Shown here piece after piece: positions 6,528-13,779 of a stretch of DNA of 16,637 nt. The DNA is taken from positions 1 to 16,637 of the forward strand of contig CAKZHZ010000104.1 in the NCBI GenBank assembly GCA_936928855.1, written 5' to 3'. A program made the position numbers and the translations under genes. Origin of the DNA: an uncultured Polycyclovorans sp. (GTDB lineage Bacteria; Pseudomonadota; Gammaproteobacteria; Nevskiales; Nevskiaceae). Position 1 is the stretch's first letter; each line of letters opens with the position of its first letter. Under the pieces are notes generated by a model. The model made no database searches and had not been told where the DNA came from. It saw only the letters and a list, made by a program, of their open reading frames with translations.

Positions 6528-8897
6528 CTACCCCCGCACCACCGCGCCAAACTGCTGCTGCCAATCGGCCAGGATGGCCTGGGCCGCGCGGTCAGTGTCT
6601 TCGTTCTGTAGCGTGCGCGAATTATCGTTGAAAATCAAGCCAATCGCGATACTTTTGCATCCATCGCTCAAGCCTTTACCGCGATAAACGTCGAACACAC
6701 GGGCCTGAACGAGCTGCGTCCCGCCCACGGCATAGGCACGCTCGATCAGGGCGTCTGCCGGCAACGCCTCCGGCACCACCACGGCGAGATCACGCCGACT
6801 CGACGGGAACTCCGACAATGCCTGTGCACGCGGCACCGGACGCTCCCGCAACGCATCCAGCACCAGCTCGAACAACAACGGTGCCTCCGGGAGATCCAAG
6901 GCCTGCACCACGCGGGGGTGCAGACGCCCCAGCCAGCCGATCTCCACCCCGTCGCGCAGCACACGCGCGGATTGTCCGGGGTGCAACGCGGGATGTACCG
7001 CCGCCTCGAAACGACACGCACCCACGAGGGGACCCAGCAGCGCTTCCACCTCGCCACGCAGATCGTAGAAGTCGACCGCGCGCGCCGACTGGTCCCAGTG
7101 CTCGGGGTACGCCATGCCCGTCGCCAGACCGGCGATCCGGGATTGCTCGGCCAGCACCCCCTGCTGCCGCTCGAAACAAACCGCGACTTCGAACAGCCGG
7201 ATACGCCGCTGCTGGCGCTGCTCATTGTGCAACCAGGCCGGCAGCAAGCCGGCCCATAGGGTGCGGCGCAGTTCCGACAGGGTTTCCGCCAGCGGGTTGT
7301 CGAGACGAACCGCCTCGCCTTCCGTCAGCAGAGCCCCCTGTATGGCGGGATCGACAAAGGCCAGCGTGACGGCCTCCTGCCAGCCGCGCCCGATCAAGCG
7401 CTCCCGCAGCACCCGCACCGCCAGGCGGCGCTCCGGTGTCGCGCCCGGCGCCAGCGCGGCGCCATAGGGCCGCACCGGGATCGCGTCGTAGCCCTGCAGC
7501 CGCGCGATCTCCTCGATCAGGTCAACTTCTTCGCGGATATCGGTGCGATAGCTCGGCACCTTGACCTGCCAGGTTCCACCCACATCGTGACGAAGCGTCA
7601 TTCCCAGCCGCGTCAACAGCGCCTCAATGGTCTTGGGCGGGATGGTCATCCCCAGCAGACGCTCCACCCGGGCGGCCCGCAAGCGCACCGTCACCGCCTC
7701 GGGCTGCAGGCGGCCCGCCTGGGTGATCGGGTGCACCTCGCCGCCGCAGAGCTGCACAATCAACTGGCTGGCACGATCCAGCGCAACGCGTTGCAAGCCG
7801 GGATCAACGCCGCGCTCGAAGCGGTGCAGTGAATCCGTGTGCAGCTTGTGCCGGCGACCGGTTCCCGCCACGGCCGCAGGGCTGAAGCACGCCGACTCGA
7901 GGAAGATGGCCTCCGTGCTGTCGTCGACCGCCGAATCCGCCCCGCCCATGACACCCGCCAGCGCCAGCGCGCGCTGCTCGTCGGCGATCACCAACTCGCC
8001 ATGGTCCAGCTGCACCGCCTGCTCATTGAGCAGCGTCAGACGTTCTCCGGCCTGCGCCGGCCGCACCTGAATGCCCCCCTGCAGCTTCGCCAGATCAAAG
8101 GCGTGAAGCGGCTGACCCAGCTCGATCATCACGTAGTTGGTGACGTCGACGACCGGATGGATGGCACGAATCCCACTGCGCCGCAGCCGCTCGCGCATCC
8201 AGTCCGGCGTTCTCGCGCCGCTGCGCAGGCGGGTGATCAGCCGACCGGCGTAATGGGGGCAGGCCTCCGGCTGCGCGATGTCGATACGAACCTGACGGTC
8301 CCCCACCACCACAGCGGGGGGGAGGTTCGGCCGTCGCATCGGCTGCCCGTAGATGGCCGCCACCTCGCGCGCCAGACCGAGCACCGACAGGCAATCGCCC
8401 CGGTTTGGCGTCAGCTCAAGGCTGAGCACCTGGTCATCGAAGGAGAGGTACTGGGCGATCGGCGTTCCCGGCGTGCTGTCCGCATCGAGCTCAAGCAGCC
8501 CGTCGGCCTTCTCCGCCAGACCCAGCTCCTGCGCAGAACAGAGCATGCCGAAGCTCTCGACCCCCCGCAGCTTGGCCTGCCCAATCGCCTGCCCGCCCGG
8601 CAGGCGGGCGCCAACCGTGGCGCAGGGCACATGAATCCCGGCACGGGCATTGGCGGCGCCACAGACGATGGTGAGTGGCGCCGACTGCCCGACATCCACG
8701 GTACACACTTGCAAGCGGTCGGCCTGAGGATGCGGCGCGACCTCCGCGATGCGGCCTACCACCACGCCCTGGGGCGCGGCACCGGCCACCGGGGCGGCCT
8801 CGGATTCCAACCCCGCCAGCGTGATGCGCTCGGCAAGTGCAGCGGCGTCATCGTCCAGCGATACCCACTCACGCAGCCAGTTGTAACTTAGTTTCAT
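6528..8897 (-). CDS. pheT: Phenylalanyl-tRNA synthetase subunit beta
   Basis: PheT is the large subunit of the (alpha-beta)2 enzyme that charges tRNA-Phe; it carries tRNA-binding and editing functions. The product is 789 residues (E. coli 795). In order: N-terminal MKLSYNWLREWV; the EMAP-like tRNA-binding domain at ~40-150 (VVVGRIAEVAPHPQADRLQV, VCGAANARAG, MLCSAQELGL); the B3/B4 editing region with LELTPNRGDCLSVLGLAREV and HPVVDVTNYVMIELGQPLHA; the B5 domain with LLTRLGMTL; the catalytic-like core; and the C-terminal anticodon-binding FDX-ACB domain (FPSSRRDLAVVV, FDVYRGKGL, LIFNDNSRTL). It starts 23 bases after pheS. The family, length and order are all ordinary. Confidence 0.97.
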   Translation of the reverse strand: MKLSYNWLREWVSLDDDAAALAERITLAGLESEAAPVAGAAPQGVVVGRIAEVAPHPQADRLQVCTVDVGQSAPLTIVCGAANARAGIHVPCATVGARLPGGQAIGQAKLRGVESFGMLCSAQELGLAEKADGLLELDADSTPGTPIAQYLSFDDQVLSLELTPNRGDCLSVLGLAREVAAIYGQPMRRPNLPPAVVVGDRQVRIDIAQPEACPHYAGRLITRLRSGARTPDWMRERLRRSGIRAIHPVVDVTNYVMIELGQPLHAFDLAKLQGGIQVRPAQAGERLTLLNEQAVQLDHGELVIADEQRALALAGVMGGADSAVDDSTEAIFLESACFSPAAVAGTGRRHKLHTDSLHRFERGVDPGLQRVALDRASQLIVQLCGGEVHPITQAGRLQPEAVTVRLRAARVERLLGMTIPPKTIEALLTRLGMTLRHDVGGTWQVKVPSYRTDIREEVDLIEEIARLQGYDAIPVRPYGAALAPGATPERRLAVRVLRERLIGRGWQEAVTLAFVDPAIQGALLTEGEAVRLDNPLAETLSELRRTLWAGLLPAWLHNEQRQQRRIRLFEVAVCFERQQGVLAEQSRIAGLATGMAYPEHWDQSARAVDFYDLRGEVEALLGPLVGACRFEAAVHPALHPGQSARVLRDGVEIGWLGRLHPRVVQALDLPEAPLLFELVLDALRERPVPRAQALSEFPSSRRDLAVVVPEALPADALIERAYAVGGTQLVQARVFDVYRGKGLSDGCKSIAIGLIFNDNSRTLQNEDTDRAAQAILADWQQQFGAVVRG

Positions 8898-8920
8898 GAT
8901 GTGATGTCGTCCGTTTCGAC

Positions 8921-9925
8921 TCAGCGGAACTGCTCAAGGAATCGCAGGTCGTTGTGGAAGAACTGGCGGAGGTCATCAACGCCGTAGCGCAGCATGGCAA
9001 ACCGCTCGACCCCCAGGCCGAAGGCGAAGCCGGTATAGCGCTCGGGGTCGAGCCCGACGGCCTCGAAGACCTTGGGATGCACCATGCCGCAGCCCAGCAC
9101 CTCCAGCCAGCGGCCCTGTTCGTCGAGCAGGTCGGCTTCGGCGGAGGGCTCGGTGAAGGGAAAGTAGCTGGGGCGGAATCGCACCGTGACCTCACGCTCG
9201 AAGAATCGGGCGAGAAAGGTACGCAGCTCATGCTGGAGATCGGCGAAGGAGACCTGTTCCGCCACGTACAGGCCTTCGATCTGATGGAACATCGGGCTGT
9301 GCGTGCGATCGGAGTCGCACCGGAACACCCGTCCGGGCGCGATGATCCGCACCGGCGGCTCAGCTCCCCTGGCCACCAGTGCCTCCAGCGTCCGGATCTG
9401 CACCGGGCTGGTGTGCGTGCGCAGCACGCGCTGCCCCTGATCAACGTAGAAGGTGTCGTGCATCGCCCGCGCCGGGTGCAACTCGGGGATATTGAGCGCT
9501 GTGAAGTTGTGGAAGTCGTCCTCCACCTCCGGCCCTTCCATGGTTTCGAACCCGAGATCGTTGAACAGACGCTCGATGCGCTCGATGGTCCGGGTAATCG
9601 GATGGAGTCCGCCGGTACTGGCGCCCCGGCCCGGCAGGGTCACATCGATCGCCTCGGCCGCGAGCTGGGCTTCCAGGGCAGCGGCCTCCAGCACCTGCTG
9701 GCGGGCGCCCAGCGCCTCCACCACCGCCTGCTTGATCAGGTTGACCTTCTCGCCGAACGCCTTGCGCTCGTAGCCGGTCAGCGTGCCGAGCTGCTTCAGG
9801 CGCTCGGTGATACGCCCTTTCTTGCCCAGCCACTCGACGCGCAGGGCTTCGAGGGTACGCAGGTCTGCCGCCGCGGCGATGGCAGCACGCGCCTCGTCCT
9901 GCAGAGTATCCAGTGATTCGCTCAT
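8921..9925 (-). CDS. pheS: Phenylalanyl-tRNA synthetase subunit alpha
   Basis: PheS is the catalytic subunit that activates Phe and transfers it to tRNA. The product has 334 residues (E. coli 327). Residues ~1-85 form the N-terminal coiled coil (RVEWLGKKGRITERLKQLG is the family hallmark). The class II core follows: motif 1 around LHPITRTIERIERLFNDLGF, motif 2 around APGRVFRCDSDRTHSPMFHQ, then RPSYFPFTEPSAEAD, LGCGMVHPKV, and motif 3 GFAFGLGVERFAMLRYGVDD. The ATG at 9925 lacks a clear Shine-Dalgarno. It is separated from rplT by a strong hairpin-plus-T-run, so transcription into pheST is probably only partial read-through or regulated. Confidence 0.97.
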   Translation of the reverse strand: MSESLDTLQDEARAAIAAAADLRTLEALRVEWLGKKGRITERLKQLGTLTGYERKAFGEKVNLIKQAVVEALGARQQVLEAAALEAQLAAEAIDVTLPGRGASTGGLHPITRTIERIERLFNDLGFETMEGPEVEDDFHNFTALNIPELHPARAMHDTFYVDQGQRVLRTHTSPVQIRTLEALVARGAEPPVRIIAPGRVFRCDSDRTHSPMFHQIEGLYVAEQVSFADLQHELRTFLARFFEREVTVRFRPSYFPFTEPSAEADLLDEQGRWLEVLGCGMVHPKVFEAVGLDPERYTGFAFGLGVERFAMLRYGVDDLRQFFHNDLRFLEQFR

Positions 9926-9943
9926 ATTCGGTTTGCCGACAAT

Positions 9944-9977
9944 AAAAAAGGGGAACGGCGTCAGACGCCGCTCCCCT
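9944..9977 (-). terminator. Strong intrinsic terminator/attenuator between rplT and pheS
   Basis: On the minus strand a nearly perfect 13-bp hairpin (9949-9961 with 9965-9977, one G-T pair, 3-base loop) is followed by six T at 9944-9949. In E. coli this position carries the pheM leader peptide and Phe attenuator. Here the 86 bases between rplT and pheS contain no ATG or GTG reading frame with a Phe run, and no obvious T-box, so classical Phe attenuation is not supported. Confidence 0.85.
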
Positions 9978-10011
9978 GGGTAACGTCCCTGCTACGGGCG
10001 CGAATACGACT

Positions 10012-10368
10012 TCAGGCGAGCGCCACCTTGGCCTTTTCGACCAGCTGTGCGAACGCGGGCTTGTCGTGAACCGCCAGATCAGCGAGCACCTTGCGGTCCA
10101 GTGCGATCCCGGCCTTCGACAGCCCATTGATAAATCGGCTGTAGGACAGGCCGTTCTCGACGCTGGCAGCGCCGATACGGACGATCCACAGCGCGCGGAA
10201 CTCACGCTTCTTGACGCGACGGTCACGGTAGGCGTACTGCCCGGCCTTGATGACCGCCTGCTTGGCGACGCGGAATACGCGGGAGCGTGCCCCGTAGTAA
10301 CCCTTCGCCTTGTTGAGAACCTTCTTGTGACGCGCGCGCGCCGTTACACCACGCTTGACTCGTGCCAT
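10012..10368 (-). CDS. rplT: 50S ribosomal protein L20
   Basis: L20 binds 23S rRNA early in 50S assembly and represses its own operon in E. coli. The 118-residue product has the standard length and the family N-terminus MARVKRGVTARARHKKVLNK, followed by AKGYYGARSRVFRVAKQAV, the YRDRRVKKREFRALWIVRI block and the globular C-terminal region with SYSRFINGLSKAGI, LDRKVLADLAV and KPAFAQLVE. GGGGAG lies 7 bases upstream of the ATG. It follows rpmI by 13 bases, so the two are cotranscribed and probably coupled. Confidence 0.98.
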   Translation of the reverse strand: MARVKRGVTARARHKKVLNKAKGYYGARSRVFRVAKQAVIKAGQYAYRDRRVKKREFRALWIVRIGAASVENGLSYSRFINGLSKAGIALDRKVLADLAVHDKPAFAQLVEKAKVALA

Positions 10369-10381
10369 GGTCTATCTCCCC

Positions 10382-10579
10382 TTAGGCGTAAGGCAACATC
10401 TGACGGACTTCACGAACATCCACCGCGGCGACCTGGGTCGGACCGCGAAGCTGGCGGATGCGCTTGGCCGACTTCTTCGTCAGGATGTGGCGCTTGTGGG
10501 AATGACCACGCTTGAAGCCGCCTTTGCCAGTCTTGGCAAAGCGCTTCGCAGCACTTTTGATCGTTTTGATCTTGGGCAT
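10382..10579 (-). CDS. rpmI: 50S ribosomal protein L35
   Basis: L35 is a small, very basic large-subunit protein. The 65-residue product has the full family length and signature: MPKIKTIKSAAKRFAKTGKG, FKRGHSHKRHILTKKSAKRI and the C-terminal VDVREVRQMLPYA. An AAGGAG ribosome-binding site lies 7 bases upstream of the ATG. It is preceded by a 131-base leader after infC, which in E. coli is the target of L20 translational repression, and followed 13 bases later by rplT. Confidence 0.97.
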   Translation of the reverse strand: MPKIKTIKSAAKRFAKTGKGGFKRGHSHKRHILTKKSAKRIRQLRGPTQVAAVDVREVRQMLPYA

Positions 10580-10637
10580 CTTTGACTCCTTGACCGCATG
10601 TGACCGGCTTCACGTCCCGCCCTGGGAGCTGACCGGG

Positions 10638-10658
10638 CCTTCCGAACCACTCGGAAGG
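10638..10658 (-). promoter_or_regulatory. Hairpin in the infC-rpmI leader, possible L20 operator element
   Basis: CCTTCCGA and TCGGAAGG form an 8-bp stem with a 5-base loop in the 131-base gap between infC and rpmI, with no T run. In E. coli L20 represses rpmI by binding structured RNA in this gap. I cannot show the L20 recognition geometry here, so a role in autoregulation is inference from position. Confidence 0.35.
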
Positions 10659-10710
10659 GCTTCCTTGTCCCGACGCCATGAGACGCCGGTGTACTGCTTG
10701 ATCTGTTCGC

Positions 10711-11229
10711 TTACCGCTTGCGGGGGGCGATCATCATCACCGCCTGACGCCCTTCCATCTTCGGGAACTGCTCCACCTGCGCCAGCTCCTCCAACTCGTT
10801 GCGAACCCGCTCCATGAGCTGGAGGCCGAGCTCCTGGTGCGCCATCTCGCGCCCCCTGAACCGGATCGTGACCTTGACCTTGTCGCCGTCTTCCAGAAAG
10901 CCGCGCATCTGCCGCAGCTTGTTCTGGTAATCACCGATGTCCGTGGTGGGCCGGAACTTGATTTCCTTGATCTGGATGATCTTCTGCTTTTTCTTGGCAG
11001 CGTGGGCAGCCTTGTCCTTCTGGTACAAGTACTTGCCGTAATCCATGATCTTGCAGACGGGCGGTTCGGCGTTGGGTGACACCTCAACGAGATCCAGACC
11101 GTCGACCTCCGCCTTGGCGATGGCGTCGCGGGTCAACATGATCCCGACCTGGGCGCCATCCGCATCGATGACCCTTACCCGCGGCGCGGTGATTTCACCG
11201 TTGCGCCGGTCGTCACGTTCCTGAGCGAT
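10711..11229 (-). CDS. infC: Translation initiation factor IF-3 (non-AUG start, probably ATC)
   Basis: IF-3 binds the 30S subunit, prevents premature 50S joining and checks start codons and initiator tRNA. From ATC 11229 the product is 172 residues (E. coli 180). The N-domain shows RRNGEITAPRVRVIDADG, TRDAIAKAEVDGLDLVEVSP and PPVCKIMDYGKYLYQK; then a Lys-rich linker; the C-domain shows IKEIKFRPTTDIGDYQNKL, GDKVKVTIRFRGREMAHQEL and KMEGRQAVMMIAPRK. The first in-frame ATG (residue 31) would delete the conserved RNxEI segment. ATC at 11227-11229 sits 8 bases after GGAGG (11238-11242), ideal spacing. Non-AUG infC starts (AUU in E. coli) are the known basis of IF-3 autoregulation. No thrS lies upstream. 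Confidence 0.95.
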   Translation of the reverse strand: MAQERDDRRNGEITAPRVRVIDADGAQVGIMLTRDAIAKAEVDGLDLVEVSPNAEPPVCKIMDYGKYLYQKDKAAHAAKKKQKIIQIKEIKFRPTTDIGDYQNKLRQMRGFLEDGDKVKVTIRFRGREMAHQELGLQLMERVRNELEELAQVEQFPKMEGRQAVMMIAPRKR

Positions 11230-11349
11230 ATTCAGTTCCTCCGAGACAAATGAAACCCGGCCGAAGGCAGTTGGCGATCAGTTCCGGGGCACCCTGCACG
11301 CCCTCCGGGCGCACAAGACCGCGGATGATACCGTCGGCCCGCGCCGACC

Positions 11350-12552
11350 TCAAGCGTTCTGCGTGCGATCCAGGACGGTCGCCAGCGGCGCCGGACGCGC
11401 GTAGTGAAAGCCCTGGGCGCAGTCGATCCCGATCTCGCGCAGGGCGTCGGCCTGTTCGGCGGTTTCCACCCCTTCGGCGACGGTCTGCACGCCCAGATCG
11501 CGCGCCAGGTTGGCGACCGCGCGGACAATCTTCCAGGAGGCCGGGTTGGCGAGCACATCGGAAAGGAACGAGCGGTCGAGCTTGAGGGTGTCGACCGGCA
11601 GTCGGTGCAGGTAGGACAGCGAGGAGTACCCCGTGCCGAAATCGTCGACCGCCAGTCCGATACCGTGATCCTTGCACCGCTGCAGCAAGGCATGACTGGC
11701 ATCGAAGTCACTCATGACCAGCGATTCGGTAATCTCCAGCTTGAGATGCCGGGGCGCCAGGCCATGGCGCTCCAGGGCCGACTCGATGGTGGGAAACAGC
11801 AGGGGATCGTCAAACTGCCGGATCGACAGGTTGAGCGAGACGGTTTCCGGCCCCGACACCGCCGCCGAACGACACAGGCGCGCTGCGGCTGACACCGCCG
11901 TATCGATGATCCAGTGGCCGATCGGCACGATCTGCCCACTGGCCTCGGCAACCGGCACGAAGACGGCGGGCGACATCGCGCCATGCGCCGGATGCCGCCA
12001 GCGCAACAACGCCTCGTAACCCCTCACCCCTCCGTCACGCAAACCCACGATGGGCTGGTAGTGCAGGTCAAACTCCTGCCGCTCAAGGGCCTCTCTCAGG
12101 TCCTGCTCGATCAGCAGCCGCTGCAGGGCCTCCTGCCGTTCGGACGCCATGGCATCCGGAGTGAATTCTGCCCCCCCGGCACCAGACTCGCGCAACGACG
12201 CACGCGCCCGAAGCATGGTCAGGCGGAGCAGGTATCGCAACAGGGGATCCGCATCCGAGAGGCAGCGCGCGAAACTGTCGTGCGGGATGACGTAGAGCGT
12301 GGCTGCGGTCACTGCCACGGCACGGGCGGTGCGGGTGTTGTCGCCCATGAGGGCCATTTCGCCGAACAGCTCGTGCTCGCCAAGCCGGCCAAGGCTGCGG
12401 GGCTGCCCACCAACCTCGCTGATGATCTCGACAAGCCCGCTGGCCACGATATAGGCGGCTGCGCCGGGGTCACCGATGTCGAACAGCACCTCGCCCGCCT
12501 CAACATGCCGGACGAATCGACGTGACAGGTGGGGAGTGGCGGCGCGCGACAT
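11350..12552 (-). CDS. Cyclic-nucleotide-binding/EAL domain protein (probable c-di-GMP phosphodiesterase)
   Basis: A 400-residue soluble protein. Residues ~10-115 form a CRP-like cyclic-nucleotide-binding domain, with GEVLFDIGDPG and the phosphate-binding cassette FGEMALMGDNTRTARA near 63-78, including its Arg. After a helical linker (~115-150), an EAL domain covers ~150-392: YQP (165-167), YEALLRW (179-185), NLSIRQF, LEITES (272-277), VDDFGTGYSS (302-311), LKLDRSF, AEGVET and QGFHYARP. All metal- and substrate-binding residues of active EAL enzymes appear present, so c-di-GMP hydrolysis to pGpG, gated by a cyclic nucleotide or similar ligand, is likely. The start is limited by an in-frame TAG two codons upstream; AGGGG abuts the ATG, a poor spacing. 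It occupies the place usually held by thrS before infC. Confidence 0.9.
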   Translation of the reverse strand: MSRAATPHLSRRFVRHVEAGEVLFDIGDPGAAAYIVASGLVEIISEVGGQPRSLGRLGEHELFGEMALMGDNTRTARAVAVTAATLYVIPHDSFARCLSDADPLLRYLLRLTMLRARASLRESGAGGAEFTPDAMASERQEALQRLLIEQDLREALERQEFDLHYQPIVGLRDGGVRGYEALLRWRHPAHGAMSPAVFVPVAEASGQIVPIGHWIIDTAVSAAARLCRSAAVSGPETVSLNLSIRQFDDPLLFPTIESALERHGLAPRHLKLEITESLVMSDFDASHALLQRCKDHGIGLAVDDFGTGYSSLSYLHRLPVDTLKLDRSFLSDVLANPASWKIVRAVANLARDLGVQTVAEGVETAEQADALREIGIDCAQGFHYARPAPLATVLDRTQNA

Positions 12553-12575
12553 CCCCTATGGTGGCACAGACACCC

Positions 12576-12609
12576 CCGACGGCACAGCCGCCGCCGGGGG
12601 CGCCGTCGG
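12576..12609 (-). other. GC-rich inverted repeat between yceI and the EAL gene
   Basis: CCGACGGC at 12602-12609 (read on the minus strand) pairs with GCCGTCGG at 12576-12583 around an 18-base loop. There is no following T run, so this is at most a weak or Rho-assisted terminator for the yceI operon. Confidence 0.3.
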
Positions 12610-12613
12610 CGCA

Positions 12614-13183
12614 TCAGTCGGCGCGCAGGCCTTCAGCCTGAATCGACAGCTTCACCTGCCCCATCGGGCCATCGGCGTACTTGCTCATGCCAAAGTCGGC
12701 ACGATCGAACTCCGCCTCGAGGTCGGCACCGCAGACCTCCTTCTTGAAGAACGGGTGCTCGATGCACTTGAAGCTCTCGAACTCCAGCTCCACCGGCCGG
12801 GTGACCCCCATCAGGGTGAGCTCGCCCTTGACCTCGTCAGGCTCACCGTCGTCAAAGCTGATGGTGCCGCGATAGAGGATCTTCGGATGCTTGGCGACAT
12901 TGAAGAAGTCCTCGCCCCGTGCATGCTCGTTCATCTTGTCGTGACCGAAATCCAGGCTGGCCGCGTCGATGGTGACCTCGACGGTGCCGGTTTCCGCTTC
13001 ACGATCAAGCGTAACCGTACCGCTGGAGTTGTTGAACTTGCCCCGCCACCAGGAAATACCCATGTGCGGCACCTCAAAGCTGGGGTAGGTATGCGAGGCA
13101 TCCAGCGTGTAGGTAACGGGTGCGGCATGCGCGGCACTCGCCAGCATCAATGTGGCAAATGCTGCAGGAACGGTCAGTCTCAT
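12614..13183 (-). CDS. yceI: YceI-family periplasmic lipid-binding protein
   Basis: YceI proteins are lipocalin-like barrels that bind polyisoprenoid lipids in the periplasm; the E. coli member is induced by base and osmotic stress. The product is 189 residues (E. coli 191). A signal peptide ends near residue 20 (LMLASAAHA, then APVTYTLDASHTYPSFEV). The mature part has the YceI pattern HMGISWWRGKFNNSSGTVTL, IDAASLDFGHDKMNEHARGE, FFNVAKHPKI and RADFGMSKYADGPMG. Two cysteines (FKC and EVCGAD) could form a disulfide. GGAGTG precedes the ATG at good spacing. It is third in the cytochrome b561-YceI-YceI operon, 38 bases after the preceding paralogue. Confidence 0.92.
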   Translation of the reverse strand: MRLTVPAAFATLMLASAAHAAPVTYTLDASHTYPSFEVPHMGISWWRGKFNNSSGTVTLDREAETGTVEVTIDAASLDFGHDKMNEHARGEDFFNVAKHPKILYRGTISFDDGEPDEVKGELTLMGVTRPVELEFESFKCIEHPFFKKEVCGADLEAEFDRADFGMSKYADGPMGQVKLSIQAEGLRAD

Positions 13184-13221
13184 CGGTTCACTCCAGGGTT
13201 GGAACGTGGGACAACAAACGC

Positions 13222-13779
13222 TCAGGGCAAGGCCTGAGCAATACGAAAACGGATACGGACTTCATCGTCGACCACCCCGGACCAGCCCGGATCACCGATG
13301 CCATAGTCCGTGCGATCCAGCACCAGCTCGCCTTCGAACAGACGATGGCCGTCGGCTTCACGGATCGTGATGTCGGCGCCCAGCGGACGGGACTGCCCCT
13401 TGAGGCTGAGCGAGCCATCGGCGCGATAACGGCCGTCGCCAAGCGGCGTCAGGCCCTGTGCCCGGAACACCGCCTGCGGATGGGCCTCGCTGTCGAACCA
13501 TTCGGCCTTCCGCACTTCGGCGTTGTAGTCCGGCAGGCCGAGATCGAAGCTGGCGGTCTGGACCTGCAGCTCCGCCTCGGCAGCAGCGGGGTCCGCAGGG
13601 TCGAAGGCCACAGTGCCCGAAAAGGCCGTGAAACGCCCTTCGACCGCCACACCCATCTGCTTGAACACGGCCACCAGCTCGCTGCGGTCGTTGTCGATGG
13701 CCGCACTGCTGGCGTGCAGTCCCAATGCCAGCACCATCAGGGGGAGACTCAGCCAGCGAGCCCGGAAGGAGAAAGTCAT
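13222..13779 (-). CDS. Second YceI-family protein, divergent paralogue
   Basis: A 185-residue secreted YceI-like protein. A signal peptide spans ~1-27 (basic start MTFSFRARW, then a hydrophobic run to LHASSA). The mature region keeps the YceI logic but is clearly divergent: IDNDRSELVAVFKQMGVAVE, GRFTAFSGTVAFD, LGLPDYNAEVRKAEWFDSEA, HPQAVFRAQ, SLSLKGQSRPL and LDRTDYGIGDPGW. The start at 13779 overlaps the cytochrome b561 stop as ATGA and has GGAG eight bases upstream; a 136-residue longer in-frame extension is antisense-like noise over the cytochrome gene. Tandem YceI genes beside a cytochrome b561 suggest a shared role in quinone or isoprenoid handling at the periplasmic membrane face, an inference from context. 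Confidence 0.9.
   Translation of the reverse strand: MTFSFRARWLSLPLMVLALGLHASSAAIDNDRSELVAVFKQMGVAVEGRFTAFSGTVAFDPADPAAAEAELQVQTASFDLGLPDYNAEVRKAEWFDSEAHPQAVFRAQGLTPLGDGRYRADGSLSLKGQSRPLGADITIREADGHRLFEGELVLDRTDYGIGDPGWSGVVDDEVRIRFRIAQALP

Noticed and set aside
7839..8891. A 350-codon plus-strand open frame opposite pheT
   Set aside because: Shadow of pheT; the minus strand is an unambiguous family match over its full length.
8954..9916. A 320-codon plus-strand open frame opposite pheS
   Set aside because: Shadow of pheS with no family features.
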